From an uncultured Bacteroidales bacterium (GTDB taxonomy: Bacteria; Bacteroidota; Bacteroidia; Bacteroidales; UBA932): a stretch of DNA of 64,000 bases. A program made the position numbers and the translations under genes. Under the pieces are notes generated by a model. The model was not told the origin of the DNA and ran no database searches. It saw only the letters and a list, made by a program, of their open reading frames with translations. How positions within the stretch are numbered: the stretch's first letter is position 1; each line of letters starts with the position of its first letter. This document shows, in pieces, positions 20,171 through 27,386 of this stretch. The stretch covers positions 310,001 to 374,000 of the forward strand of contig CALUUA010000001.1 in the NCBI GenBank assembly GCA_944323845.1, read 5' to 3'.

Positions 20171-21148
20171 TCAGTACAGATATACCTTACTGCCGTCGAC
20201 CCTGTATTCCATCTCAGGTATCAGTTTTTTCAGGATATCGAGAATCTCCGTCAGGGTCTGGGATTTGGAAAACTTTGCCGTTATCCTGGCATCGGCGAAT
20301 TTTTCGTTCTCAGGGCAGTCTATCGAAACGCTGAAAGTCCGTTCCAAAGTCCTGATCACTTCCTTTATTCCCGCACCCTTGAATTCCAGGATACCGTTCT
20401 TCCATACGCCGACATTCTCAGGATCTATGCTCGCAAGAGCCGATTCGCCGGTGCGGCTGTCAATGACAATCATGTCAGACACTTCCAGAATAGCGGCATC
20501 GGATTCCGGGAAACCGGCCCTCCTTACGGCCACCCTGCCTTCAGCCACCGAAACCGATGAACAGTCGTCTCCAGAATAAGACTTTACATTGAACACCGTT
20601 CCGAGAACAGTCGTCTGCACTGAAGGTGACTTCACTATGAACGGTCTGTGAGCGTCTTTCCTTACATTGAATATCGCTTCCCCGTCAAGGCTGACTTCCC
20701 TGACAGAATCAGGAAATTCTTCAGGAAACACTATCACTGAGCCGGAATTAAGCGTGACCGAGGAAGAATCTGGAAGCATGACCGTGGATATCTGCCCGAA
20801 AGGGACCGTGATTTCGGCCAGAATCGGACCTCTCTGCCTGCTGTCGGAGACGAACTTGAAAACGAGCGCCGAAAGCAGCGGCAGGGCAAGACAGGCGGCT
20901 GCCGTCCACACGATTCGCCGGATCCGGACTTTTCTGTTTTCCTCCGGAAATATGGATGATGAAACTTTTTTCCATGCCCTTCCGGTATGAGCCGATACAG
21001 GAACAGTGTCTTTCCACAGTTTTTCAAGTGCATCTTCGGTTTCCGCCCTGTTCTCTCCTTTGAGCAGCCAGTAACGGAACAGCGGATAGAAAGCCTCCTT
21101 GTTTTTCAGAGAGGTATAAAGAGTGATAATCCGTCGGGGAATGTTCAT
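20171..21148 (-). CDS. FecR-type anti-sigma factor
   Basis: A 325-residue inner-membrane regulator. A cytoplasmic N-terminal part (about 1-80, with RAETEDALEKLWKD) would bind the sigma factor. One transmembrane segment (about 87-105, TAAACLALPLLSALVFKF) follows, then a periplasmic FecR domain with ITVPFGQISTVMLPDSSSV and LDGEAIFNV. The C-terminal DUF4974-type domain (about 245-325, FKGAGIKEVIRTLERTF) is the part that meets the STN domain. It lies between the sigma gene and the STN-type SusC in the standard order, so it is inferred to hold the sigma factor inactive until glycan is sensed. Confidence 0.92.
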   Translation of the reverse strand: MNIPRRIITLYTSLKNKEAFYPLFRYWLLKGENRAETEDALEKLWKDTVPVSAHTGRAWKKVSSSIFPEENRKVRIRRIVWTAAACLALPLLSALVFKFVSDSRQRGPILAEITVPFGQISTVMLPDSSSVTLNSGSVIVFPEEFPDSVREVSLDGEAIFNVRKDAHRPFIVKSPSVQTTVLGTVFNVKSYSGDDCSSVSVAEGRVAVRRAGFPESDAAILEVSDMIVIDSRTGESALASIDPENVGVWKNGILEFKGAGIKEVIRTLERTFSVSIDCPENEKFADARITAKFSKSQTLTEILDILKKLIPEMEYRVDGSKVYLY

Positions 21149-21205
21149 TTCGAATCCTGTTTTCCATAAAGACGGGAAAACGGACGTCCGTACCCAAAAA
21201 AATCT

Positions 21206-21739
21206 TCAGAAATTGCATGTCGTGCCTAAAAAGACAAATAACGACAGCATTTTCTTCAGCTCGGACAAGGATAGATGTATCTGGTTTTCAACGGTTTTCC
21301 TGCTGATGCCGAGACTTTTTGCGATATCTTCGTTCGAAATGCCGTCGTAGCGGCTCATCTCGAATATCCTGCGACGTTTTTCCGGCAGGGTGCTGACAAA
21401 CATCCGGATCAGAAATTCCTGTTCCATGGCCAGAAATGCTGCGTCCGGTTCTTCGCCCGAAGAGATGATTTCAGCCAGTTCCACCGGCTCTGAGAAATTC
21501 CGGTCTTTTCTGATATGGTCCAGTGCGGCATTCCGGGACAGGACGTACAGATACGAATCGAGAGACCTGATATCACGGATTGACACTTTCTTTTCCCACA
21601 GTCTTATGAAAACCTCCTGCGCTATGTCTTCAGCATCCGATTCCGAATGTACGAGAATGGAAATGAAATTCCGCACCTTTCCGTAATAGAGGCGGAATAT
21701 CCGTTCATAATCTTTCCTGTCTGCCTTCAGCTTTTCCAC
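21206..21739 (-). CDS. ECF RNA polymerase sigma factor (sigma-70 family, Bacteroidota PUL type)
   Basis: A 177-residue sigma factor. Region 2 (about 10-80) shows YYGKVRNFISILVHSESDAEDIAQEVFIRLW, and region 4 (about 115-170) shows EKRRRIFEMSRYDGISNEDIAKSLGISRKTVENQI with a clear helix-turn-helix. It is the first gene of the minus-strand array and is paired with FecR 57 bases downstream. Together with the STN-type SusC it forms a trans-envelope induction circuit, presumably driving the PUL genes that follow. A TAACTTTG -7 box sits 33 bases before the start. Confidence 0.94.
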   Translation of the reverse strand: MEKLKADRKDYERIFRLYYGKVRNFISILVHSESDAEDIAQEVFIRLWEKKVSIRDIRSLDSYLYVLSRNAALDHIRKDRNFSEPVELAEIISSGEEPDAAFLAMEQEFLIRMFVSTLPEKRRRIFEMSRYDGISNEDIAKSLGISRKTVENQIHLSLSELKKMLSLFVFLGTTCNF

Positions 21740-21771
21740 TTTTATCGGATAAGACGAGAGTTATATCCCGA

Positions 21772-21779
21772 CAAAGTTA
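21772..21779 (-). promoter_or_regulatory. Probable -7 box of the sigma/FecR/PUL operon
   Basis: Minus-strand TAACTTTG matches the Bacteroidota TAnnTTTG -7 consensus. It is 33 bases upstream of the sigma factor start, and no clear TTTG box lies 19-21 bases before it. Confidence 0.5.
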
Positions 21780-21906
21780 AGAAACTGTTATAAAATATAT
21801 GATATAAAAATTCAAAACAGTTTCTGAAATTTTCCCCGAATCTGCATTGCCGGCAGGCCCGCGACGGAAAATCTTTCAGGACTGACTGGTCATCGCGTTT
21901 TTGATG

Positions 21907-22083
21907 TCAATGTGTCAGGATTGCGGCGGCAGTCCCATACTGGCAAGGAGCATTTTCAGCCACTTCCTTCCGTGCCTCCTCTATCAGTTTCTCTCCAAGC
22001 CACAGTTTGTTGTCTGCATTGAGAGACATTGCCTGTATCATTTTCCACAGGCTGTTTCTGCTCATTGAAATGGTCGCTTTCAT
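21907..22083 (-). CDS. 58-residue orphan small protein, antitoxin-like N-terminus
   Basis: The frame begins MKATISMSRNSLWKMIQAMS, continues KLWLGEKLIEEARKE and ends AAAILTH. Its pattern (short beta strand, then SLWKMIQ-x-LS-x-x-NK-x-WL-x-x-K-LxEE) resembles small Bacteroidales proteins that precede PIN or RelE-type toxins. That likeness is from memory. No toxin gene follows: the next genes on this strand are the sigma factor array. AAGGA lies 4 bases before the ATG. It may be a solitary antitoxin, a remnant or an unrelated small protein. A palindromic repeat (22116-22181) forms its upstream region. Confidence 0.55.
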   Translation of the reverse strand: MKATISMSRNSLWKMIQAMSLNADNKLWLGEKLIEEARKEVAENAPCQYGTAAAILTH

Positions 22084-22115
22084 ATTCCTTATGCTTTATT
22101 ATCGCATATATACGC

Positions 22116-22181
22116 AGAAACCGAGAGTAATGAAAATGAACTTGTTCAATTTTCATTACCGAGGTGCTACAGTATATGTGA
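22116..22181. repeat. Palindromic dispersed repeat, copy 1
   Basis: The core is an imperfect inverted repeat, TAATGAAAATGAAC / GTTCAATTTTCATTA, with CCGAGAG on one side and CGAGGTGCTACAGTATATGTG-like sequence on the other. It is almost identical, in reverse orientation, to 27248-27314, and shares its right flank with 22204-22260. Confidence 0.8.
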
Positions 22182-22203
22182 CACGTCAGTGTCAAATATA
22201 GTC

Positions 22204-22260
22204 AGAAACTGAGTGCAAAGGAAATAATTTCCTTTGCCGAAGTGCTACAGTATATGTGGC
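22204..22260. repeat. Palindromic dispersed repeat, copy 2 (variant stem)
   Basis: Same flanks as copy 1 (AGAAACTGAG on the left, AGTGCTACAGTATATGTGGC on the right) but a different stem, GCAAAGGAAA / TTTCCTTTGC. The conserved flanks around a changed palindrome suggest a mobile or recurrent repeat family with compensating stem changes. Confidence 0.75.
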
Positions 22261-22280
22261 GCCGGGGGTAGGAGGATATG

Positions 22281-22323
22281 CTCCACGAAAAAAGGACGTC
22301 ATTGACGTCCTTTTTTCGTGGAG
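22281..22323 (-). terminator. Terminator of tmRNA: 21-bp perfect palindrome overlapping the mature 3' end
   Basis: The arms CTCCACGAAAAAAGGACGTCA and its exact complement are separated by one base. Each side has six A or T, so it can terminate in both directions. Its right arm includes the last bases of the tmRNA acceptor stem. Confidence 0.8.
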
Positions 22324-22715
22324 CTGGGCGGACTCGAACCGCCGTCCAAACATAGCACCAGGCAGCTTTCTACACGCTTAGTCTTTCTTTGATTGTCGGC
22401 CGAAACCTGCCGGAAGACAGGCCAATTCCGGCTTATCCTCGAAATCTTGGCAGGGGGTAGAGGAGTCGCCCTGTGCATCCGGTTTGGATGATACCCCATA
22501 TTCCGGACATAACCGGCCTAAAGCCCGGAGGGATACTCGTCGCGACCGCAGCCTTGGCGGCCGGCGATTAAGCGAGACTACTTGGTAGACTACGCAGCGA
22601 GTGCATAAGAGTTGTTGCCAACTAATTTTTCGGAAGCTGAGATTAACGGGCAAACCTCCCACGCCCGGCGTGCTTACCGTCCAATGTCATATGCTGTCAA
22701 AACCAAAACAGCCCC
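22319..22715 (-). ncRNA. ssrA: Transfer-messenger RNA (tmRNA)
   Basis: A 397-nt tmRNA for trans-translation rescue of stalled ribosomes. The 5' end GGGGCTG pairs with the 3' end CAGCTCC (one G-U pair), followed by discriminator A. The T arm GGCGGTTCGAGTCCGCC is present near the 3' end and TTTTGACAGC near the 5' end. The tag frame at 22590-22619 reads GNNSYALAA then TAG. This matches the (A)G-x-x-NYALAA type known from Bacteroides and Porphyromonas, with Ser in place of the usual Asn before Tyr. Pseudoknot regions fill the 3' half. CCA is not encoded. Confidence 0.95.
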
Positions 22716-22725
22716 GGATGGTGTG

Positions 22726-22733
22726 CATAAATA
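22726..22733 (-). promoter_or_regulatory. Possible -7 box of ssrA
   Basis: Minus-strand TATTTATG lies 10 bases before the tmRNA 5' end and matches TAnnTTTG except for one base. Confidence 0.35.
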
Positions 22734-22816
22734 TTCTTCTGCATTTATATTATACGTCTGCAGAAATCTTTTGTTTCATCGCAGATGGAAAAATTTTGCA
22801 GAAAAACTGAAAAAAA

Positions 22817-22847
22817 TTTGCAGAACAATATTTCTTATGTATCTTTG
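22817..22847 (+). promoter_or_regulatory. Bacteroidota promoter TTTG-N19-TATCTTTG upstream of tRNA-Val
   Basis: A TTTG box at 22817-22820 and a perfect -7 box TATCTTTG at 22840-22847, 19 bases apart. Transcription should start near 22855, about 210 bases before the tRNA, so a sizeable leader or separate RNA would be made. Confidence 0.7.
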
Positions 22848-22854
22848 CAATCCC

Positions 22855-23064
22855 ATTCGGGAAATGAGTTCTTTCACAACAAGCCAAACAAAGTATTTTG
22901 CGGCGGGAACTTGCAGTTACTGCCCGAAAGGCAAGGTTTAGACGAAGTTTATTTTGCGGCGGAAACAAGGCGGACGAGCGAGGACGAAGGGAGTTACCTT
23001 CCGGTAATGACCGACGGACGATGCGCAGTCCAACGCAGTTACCGCCCGAAAGAAACAAGTATAA
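22855..23064 (+). other. Untranslated transcribed tract with internal direct repeats
   Basis: No convincing gene is seen between the promoter and tRNA-Val. Two short direct repeats occur inside: TTTTGCGGCGG (near 22900 and 22953) and GCAGTTAC(T/C)GCCCGAAAG (near 22912 and 23034). The tract could be a tRNA leader, a small RNA or a decayed repeat element. Confidence 0.4.
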
Positions 23065-23139
23065 GGGAGCTTAGCTCAGTTGGTTCAGAGCGTCTGCCTT
23101 ACAAGCAGAGGGTCGGGGGTTCGACTCCCTCAGCTCCCA
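23065..23139 (+). tRNA. tRNA-Val (anticodon TAC)
   Basis: A 75-nt cloverleaf. Acceptor GGGAGCT pairs with AGCTCCC, D arm GCTC..GAGC, anticodon arm TCTGC-CTTACAA-GCAGA with anticodon TAC at 23100-23102, T arm GGGGGTTCGACTCCC, discriminator A. CCA is not encoded. It is flanked by a terminator-like hairpin. Confidence 0.96.
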
Positions 23140-23142
23140 CAA

Positions 23143-23175
23143 GAGGGTGGTCAAAAAGGATTTTTGGCCACCCTC
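23143..23175 (+). terminator. Hairpin after tRNA-Val
   Basis: Stem GAGGGTGG / CCACCCTC with an inner AAAAA / TTTTT pairing. No long T run follows, so termination would depend on the stem. Its right arm begins the direct repeat described at 23168. Confidence 0.6.
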
Positions 23176-23218
23176 AAACGTCTTTCTTCGAAAGACTATA
23201 CCCTTCTAAATCCCCTGC
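23168..23218 (+). repeat. About 50-bp direct repeat, copy 1
   Basis: The first 27 bases (CCACCCTCAAACGTCTTTCT then TCGAAAG) are identical to 27196-27222, and the following sequence to CCCCTGC is similar. Both copies are in the same orientation and bracket a 4-kb block. Confidence 0.75.
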
Positions 23219-23298
23219 ACCCCTAAGTAGGAGGATTTCGCTCTTTCCAGTCGCGGTCACTTCGTGACTTTTGACCCTTCCCCTTTTATTGGACGGAC

Positions 23299-23949
23299 AT
23301 GGAATTCATAAACATTATAGACTATATTGGTACATTCGCCTTTGCGATCAGCGGCATAAGACTGGCAGCCGCAAAGAATTTCGACTGGTTCGGCGCGTAT
23401 GTCGTGGGGTTCGTGACAGCTGTGGGAGGCGGTACCCTCAGAGACCTGATGTTGGATACCACTCCGTTCTGGATGGAACACCTTTCCTATCTCATAGTGA
23501 CAGGTCTGGCATTGATCTTTGTCCTCATATTCAGGAAATATGTTGTCCGGCTGGACAATACATTCTTTATTTTCGATGCCGTAGGTATAGCATTGTTCAC
23601 TGTAGTAGGGGTCGAAAAAAGTCTGGAAGCCGGATTCCCTGTCTGGGTAAATGTCATAATGGGCACCATTACCGGGGCCGCGGGCGGAATGTTCCGCGAC
23701 ATTTTCATAAACGAAGTCCCGTTGATTTTCAGAAAAGACATATATGCGATGGCCTGTCTGCTCGGAGGCATAGTCTATCATCTGTGCCTGTGGCTCGGAC
23801 TGGACACTGTCCTGACTCAGTTAATCGCGGCTGTATCCGTATTCCTGATCCGCGTGCTGGCCGTCCACTTCCATATAAGCCTGCCTGCCCTGAAAAGCAT
23901 TGACCAGACTGCGGACAGGGGCGACGACGGTTCTGTCAATCCTTCATAA
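23299..23949 (+). CDS. TRIC/YadS-type (UPF0126) membrane channel protein
   Basis: A 216-residue inner-membrane protein with about seven transmembrane helices in two repeated halves. Each half carries the family's glycine-rich motif: AVGGGTLRDLML (about residue 50) and GAAGGMFRDIFI (about residue 135). Prokaryotic TRIC homologues form trimeric monovalent cation channels, and some relatives are linked to amino-acid transport. It stands alone downstream of tRNA-Val and overlaps the convergent pyruvyltransferase gene by 14 bases. Confidence 0.88.
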   Translation: MEFINIIDYIGTFAFAISGIRLAAAKNFDWFGAYVVGFVTAVGGGTLRDLMLDTTPFWMEHLSYLIVTGLALIFVLIFRKYVVRLDNTFFIFDAVGIALFTVVGVEKSLEAGFPVWVNVIMGTITGAAGGMFRDIFINEVPLIFRKDIYAMACLLGGIVYHLCLWLGLDTVLTQLIAAVSVFLIRVLAVHFHISLPALKSIDQTADRGDDGSVNPS

Positions 23950-24991
23950 ACTCACAGCACCGTTTTTTCAGATCTTCCGCAAACGGTTTCCAGCCTGTTT
24001 TGTTTTCCGGATGATTTTCTGCCGACAGCTTGCCTTTCAGGCTGAACAGGGGTTTTGCCCCTCCCTTTTTCTGAATTTCCACCACATTCAGAAAATCCAG
24101 GATTCCTCCCATCCTGCAAGCCGATTCCGGAATGTCATTGGCCATTTTCAGGAAGATGACGGGAGTTTCCAGCCCGGTGCAGGGAAGGGCGCAGTGAATG
24201 CGTGAGGTAATCACCAGTTTCGCCCTGGAATACAGCCTGACCAGCCGTTCCGCCTCTTTAAGCCTCCCGAAATCCGAAGTGAAGCCGTGATTGTAGTACG
24301 CGTTTGACTGGGAGATGTATTCAGAGCCCATCAGAACCTTGCGTGAAACAATCTTCGAATATAGCCTGTGATATAGGGACATGTTGATGTATCTCCTGTA
24401 CTTCCTGTTCAGACGGCCGGGGCGGTCTTCTTCGATGAACAGATCTGTAGTTTTCAGCAGTCTGCATATGTCGTAAATGTGGAATATGGAATACAGCAGC
24501 TGGCGGATATCCTTAACTCCTCTCTCTTTCGGAATAATAGGATCGACGATATAGGTTTTGTCGTCCTTTTCATCGCTGTGATATTTCATGCCTAGAGTAA
24601 GTGTCAGACAGGCTGAAAACCATGTCCTGATCCCGCAGTTCCCGAGAAGTTCTTCAGTGAATTTGTCCCGGCATCCTACAGGCTCGTGTTTTTTCAGCCA
24701 GGCCAGACTCCGCTCTGCAGTGAAGAAATCCTTTACCGCCGAGCATATGTGAAAGGACACGAGCAATGGTCTGATCCTGTCTGTCGGCGGCCAGTGTTCC
24801 GGTCTATGCATGTACCATCCGTTCATGATTACCTTTGCCTCCTCTCCTTCATATTCATCGAGTTCTTCCCTGTCGATGAAGCCGTCGATCTGCGGATAAT
24901 ACTGCGAAGCCGCAAGAGCCTGGATGTAGTCTCCGATATTCCTCGTCTCTATAAACGGGACTTTGTTTACTGAAAGTAATTTGTATTTCAT
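23936..24991 (-). CDS. Polysaccharide pyruvyl transferase family protein
   Basis: A 351-residue cytoplasmic enzyme related to CsaB/WcaK-type transferases that add pyruvyl ketals from phosphoenolpyruvate to surface sugars. Family traits are an N-terminal NIGDYIQALAASQYYP segment, where GD-x-xQ contacts substrate, the central VGCRDKFTEELL and the late ITSRIHCALPCTGLETPVIFL motif (about residue 265). Tail-to-tail overlap with the TRIC gene; a TAATTTTG -7 box lies upstream. It fits the surrounding surface-polysaccharide gene block. Confidence 0.85.
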   Translation of the reverse strand: MKYKLLSVNKVPFIETRNIGDYIQALAASQYYPQIDGFIDREELDEYEGEEAKVIMNGWYMHRPEHWPPTDRIRPLLVSFHICSAVKDFFTAERSLAWLKKHEPVGCRDKFTEELLGNCGIRTWFSACLTLTLGMKYHSDEKDDKTYIVDPIIPKERGVKDIRQLLYSIFHIYDICRLLKTTDLFIEEDRPGRLNRKYRRYINMSLYHRLYSKIVSRKVLMGSEYISQSNAYYNHGFTSDFGRLKEAERLVRLYSRAKLVITSRIHCALPCTGLETPVIFLKMANDIPESACRMGGILDFLNVVEIQKKGGAKPLFSLKGKLSAENHPENKTGWKPFAEDLKKRCCEFMKD

Positions 24992-25053
24992 GAAAATGTC
25001 TTTGGCTGTCCCATGATGTCAGGAACTGTAGAACCTGAATCGGACTTGTCCGG

Positions 25054-25061
25054 CAAAATTA
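25054..25061 (-). promoter_or_regulatory. -7 box of the pyruvyltransferase gene
   Basis: Minus-strand TAATTTTG, a full TAnnTTTG match, 63 bases before the start codon and followed by GCCGGAC. Confidence 0.55.
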
Positions 25062-25086
25062 ATAAAAATAATAAAAAGGGATGAAT

Positions 25087-26137
25087 CTATTTTTCCCCGA
25101 TCAGGATGCCGAGGTGCAATTTCCTCAACAGCCATATCATCATAAGGCTCACGCCAATGCTGATGACAAACTGGAGCGGGACGTATAAGTACGGCGGAAG
25201 ACAGCTCAGGTACCGGTATCCCAGATACAGGACCGGCGAATGGAACAGGTATATCCCGAAACTGTTCTTGTCAATCCATTTTGTCAGATTTCCGCTGCGG
25301 GAAGGGATGACCAGATACAGGCCGATGACAAAAAAAAGCTGATATTATGCCGGAAGTCATATAATTGCGGATATCCGTATCGAATACGCATACCATGACT
25401 ACGGTGCCGGCTATAATCAGGTATGAAAGGACAGTCGCGAATTTCTTCCACCCGCTCCCTTTTATCTTTTCCATCAGGCCGGAGAGATTCAGGTAGTAGC
25501 CCAGAAGGAAGAAAATCAGGTATTTGGCGATGTTGCTTATCTGGAAATCCCCGGGCAGCCTGACATACAATGCATATAAGCCTGCGGCAATGAAGGGAAC
25601 GACCCATATGGCCTTCCTGTGTGTTTTCAGCAGAAGGTATGATATCAAGAACAGGAAAAACAGGACAGGCAGGAACCACAGATGACCGCAATCCTTCAAG
25701 GTGAAAAAGGCTTCCCAGATCTGGAGTATGTTCTTGTCTGCGAAACCGTTGTATCGGGCAATCGCCCTTAACGGAATCTGCCACAGCATGCCTGTGGCAA
25801 TGAACGGTATTATGAGACGGCAGGCCTTGTTCAGGATGAAGTGCCCGAAATCAGAGACTTTATGGATGCTGTAATAAAAACAGAATCCGGAAATGGAAAA
25901 GAAGAGCTCCATCTGGAACAGGTTGATCAGTCTCTTGACAGATACCAGAAATCCTGAAGGATACAGACTCTCATATCCCATCGGCCTGCTCCATGCCGGA
26001 TCGAAAATTATGATGCAATGTCCGATGACGACTATAAGGACGGCAAGAACCCGGAGGTTGATTATTGCTTCATTGCGTGCAGCCATGTATGCATGTAAAC
26101 TGTTAGTTTCAGGTTTATTCCAGACTATTCCTTCCAT
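25087..26137 (-). pseudogene. Acyltransferase family 3 (OatA/WecH-like), frameshifted at an A8 tract
   Basis: A multi-pass membrane O-acyltransferase for surface sugars. Frame 1 runs from 26137 and shows the N-terminal helix RVLAVLIVVIGHCIIIFDP with catalytic-type His, then about eight transmembrane segments, but stops at 25271 after a non-homologous tail. The missing end lies in another frame from 25330 down to 25087: FFVIGLYLVIPSRSGN, SFGIYLFHSPVLYLGY and a last helix ending IGEK. The frames meet at a run of eight A (25330-25337). Removing one base gives a 349-residue protein of normal family length. It may be phase-variable, a fixed mutation or a sequencing error. The 26137 start overlaps the end of the upstream GT2 gene. 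Confidence 0.85.
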
Positions 26138-27083
26138 GATTCCGGCAGAAAGCCTTCCAATTGTACCTGATTCTCATCAGGCGGCTGAACTCTTTGTATG
26201 ACGAGGTCTTGAATGCCAGAGAGAACGGTATCGCGGCCCGGAGTTCTTCGACCTTTTCCATCTTTTCCTTGCTGTCTGCGTATTCTATGCAGCCGACAAA
26301 GTTTATGACGAATGTCTTTATGTTATATCTGAATATCCGTCTCTTTTCGGCTGGACTGAATCTGCCGTATCCGTTTATGAATCTGATTCTTTCCAAACTG
26401 GCAAGGGCGAAGTCGTATTTTTTCCTGAATCCGGGACTATGGCAGATGCTTGCCGGCCTTTGGATGTAACGGTACAGGGACCGGGCGATATGGACGCATC
26501 CGCCTGTCGCGGCATCCACTATCCGGTAAGTGGTAGCATGGTCTTCAAAATATCTCCCTACAGGAAACTTTATGTCGTCAAACAGCCTTTTTCTGCACAT
26601 CATCACACAGGCGGAACTGCATATATGCTCCTGAAGAAGCTCGGAAAGCATTCCGGCCGAAGTGTAAAACCGGGTTTCTCCGGTTTCCGGATAGTTGTAT
26701 TGCGGAGGCCTGTCAGGATAGTCGATGACATAATTGCAGACAGCCAGGTCTGCACCATATTTTTGTATGCCGGCATACATGGCTGACAGCATGTCAGGTT
26801 CGATAGTGTCATCGCTGTCGATGAAACATACGTATTCCGCTGATGCAGCTTCTATCCCGGCGTTTCTCGCCAGAGACAGGCCTGCCGCATCCAGTCTCAG
26901 AAGACGTATCCTGTCGTCAGTCTCCGCGAGTTTCCTGCATATATCCCACGAGTCATCGGTGGAAAGGTTTTCCGACAGTATGATTTCGATATCGGTCAGG
27001 TCTTGTGCTTTAATGGAGTCAACACATTTCTGAAGGTATGGCGCGACATTATGCACCGGTACTATTACGCTTACTAAAGGCAT
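26115..27083 (-). CDS. Glycosyltransferase family 2
   Basis: A 322-residue cytoplasmic GT-A transferase that adds sugars to lipid-linked surface glycans. It begins PLVSVIVPVHNVAPYLQ, has the nucleotide-binding LSENLSTDDSW region and the metal-binding DSDD in YVCFIDSDDTIEPDM (about residue 90). The C-terminal 120 residues are basic and helical. It overlaps the acyltransferase gene by 23 bases, so the two are translationally linked. Its N-terminus is close to the GT2 remnant at 28832-28939. Donor and acceptor cannot be inferred. Confidence 0.93.
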   Translation of the reverse strand: MPLVSVIVPVHNVAPYLQKCVDSIKAQDLTDIEIILSENLSTDDSWDICRKLAETDDRIRLLRLDAAGLSLARNAGIEAASAEYVCFIDSDDTIEPDMLSAMYAGIQKYGADLAVCNYVIDYPDRPPQYNYPETGETRFYTSAGMLSELLQEHICSSACVMMCRKRLFDDIKFPVGRYFEDHATTYRIVDAATGGCVHIARSLYRYIQRPASICHSPGFRKKYDFALASLERIRFINGYGRFSPAEKRRIFRYNIKTFVINFVGCIEYADSKEKMEKVEELRAAIPFSLAFKTSSYKEFSRLMRIRYNWKAFCRNHGRNSLE

Positions 27084-27126
27084 TTGGATAAAGTTTCAGC
27101 AATGGACGGAAATGAATATCATTCAT

Positions 27127-27154
27127 GGCAGCTATTCCGCTGCCGGCAAAGATA
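27127..27154 (-). promoter_or_regulatory. Promoter and leader hairpin of the GT2-acyltransferase pair
   Basis: Minus-strand TATCTTTG at 27147-27154 is a perfect -7 box. It is followed in the leader by a hairpin GGCAGC / GCTGCC (27127-27144). T-rich sequence lies about 20 bases upstream instead of a clear TTTG. Confidence 0.6.
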
Positions 27155-27195
27155 CGCAAATTTCATCGTAAGGAAAAAATATGGAAGAGGGTGTT

Positions 27196-27245
27196 CCACC
27201 CTCAAACGTCTTTCTTCGAAAGCCTGGACCCGTCTAAACCCCCTG
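27196..27245 (+). repeat. About 50-bp direct repeat, copy 2
   Basis: Identical over its first 27 bases to 23168-23194 and similar to the end. Its left end forms a short hairpin GAGGGTG-TTC-CACCCTC (from 27187). It abuts palindromic repeat copy 3, forming a composite repeat. Confidence 0.75.
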
Positions 27246-27247
27246 CG

Positions 27248-27314
27248 GCCACATATACTGTAGCACCTCGGTAATGAAAATTGAACAAGTTCATTTTCAT
27301 TACTCTCGGTTTCT
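27248..27314. repeat. Palindromic dispersed repeat, copy 3 (inverted relative to copy 1)
   Basis: Near-perfect reverse complement of 22116-22181. Here the distal arm runs directly into TTTCTCACTATATTTG, a -7 box, so the repeat supplies the upstream part of a promoter for the GT4 gene. Confidence 0.8.
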
Positions 27315-27325
27315 CACTATATTTG
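27295..27325 (+). promoter_or_regulatory. Promoter of the GT4 gene, partly inside the palindromic repeat
   Basis: Perfect -7 box TATATTTG at 27318-27325, with TTTC at 27295-27298, 19 bases upstream. The sequence from CATT through TTTGCCG is nearly the same as the promoter at 29046-29077. Confidence 0.65.
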
Positions 27326-27386
27326 CCGAAAGCTACGTTGAATTGAATCGGACTTGCCGGTATGGCAAAAATGTTCAGATAAATTT

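Noticed and set aside
22116..22260. Possible CRISPR array from neighbouring repeats
   Set aside because: Only two diverged palindromic units with no equal spacers and no cas genes nearby.
22785..23267. 160-codon frame running through tRNA-Val
   Set aside because: It crosses the tRNA and its hairpin and has no protein-like features.
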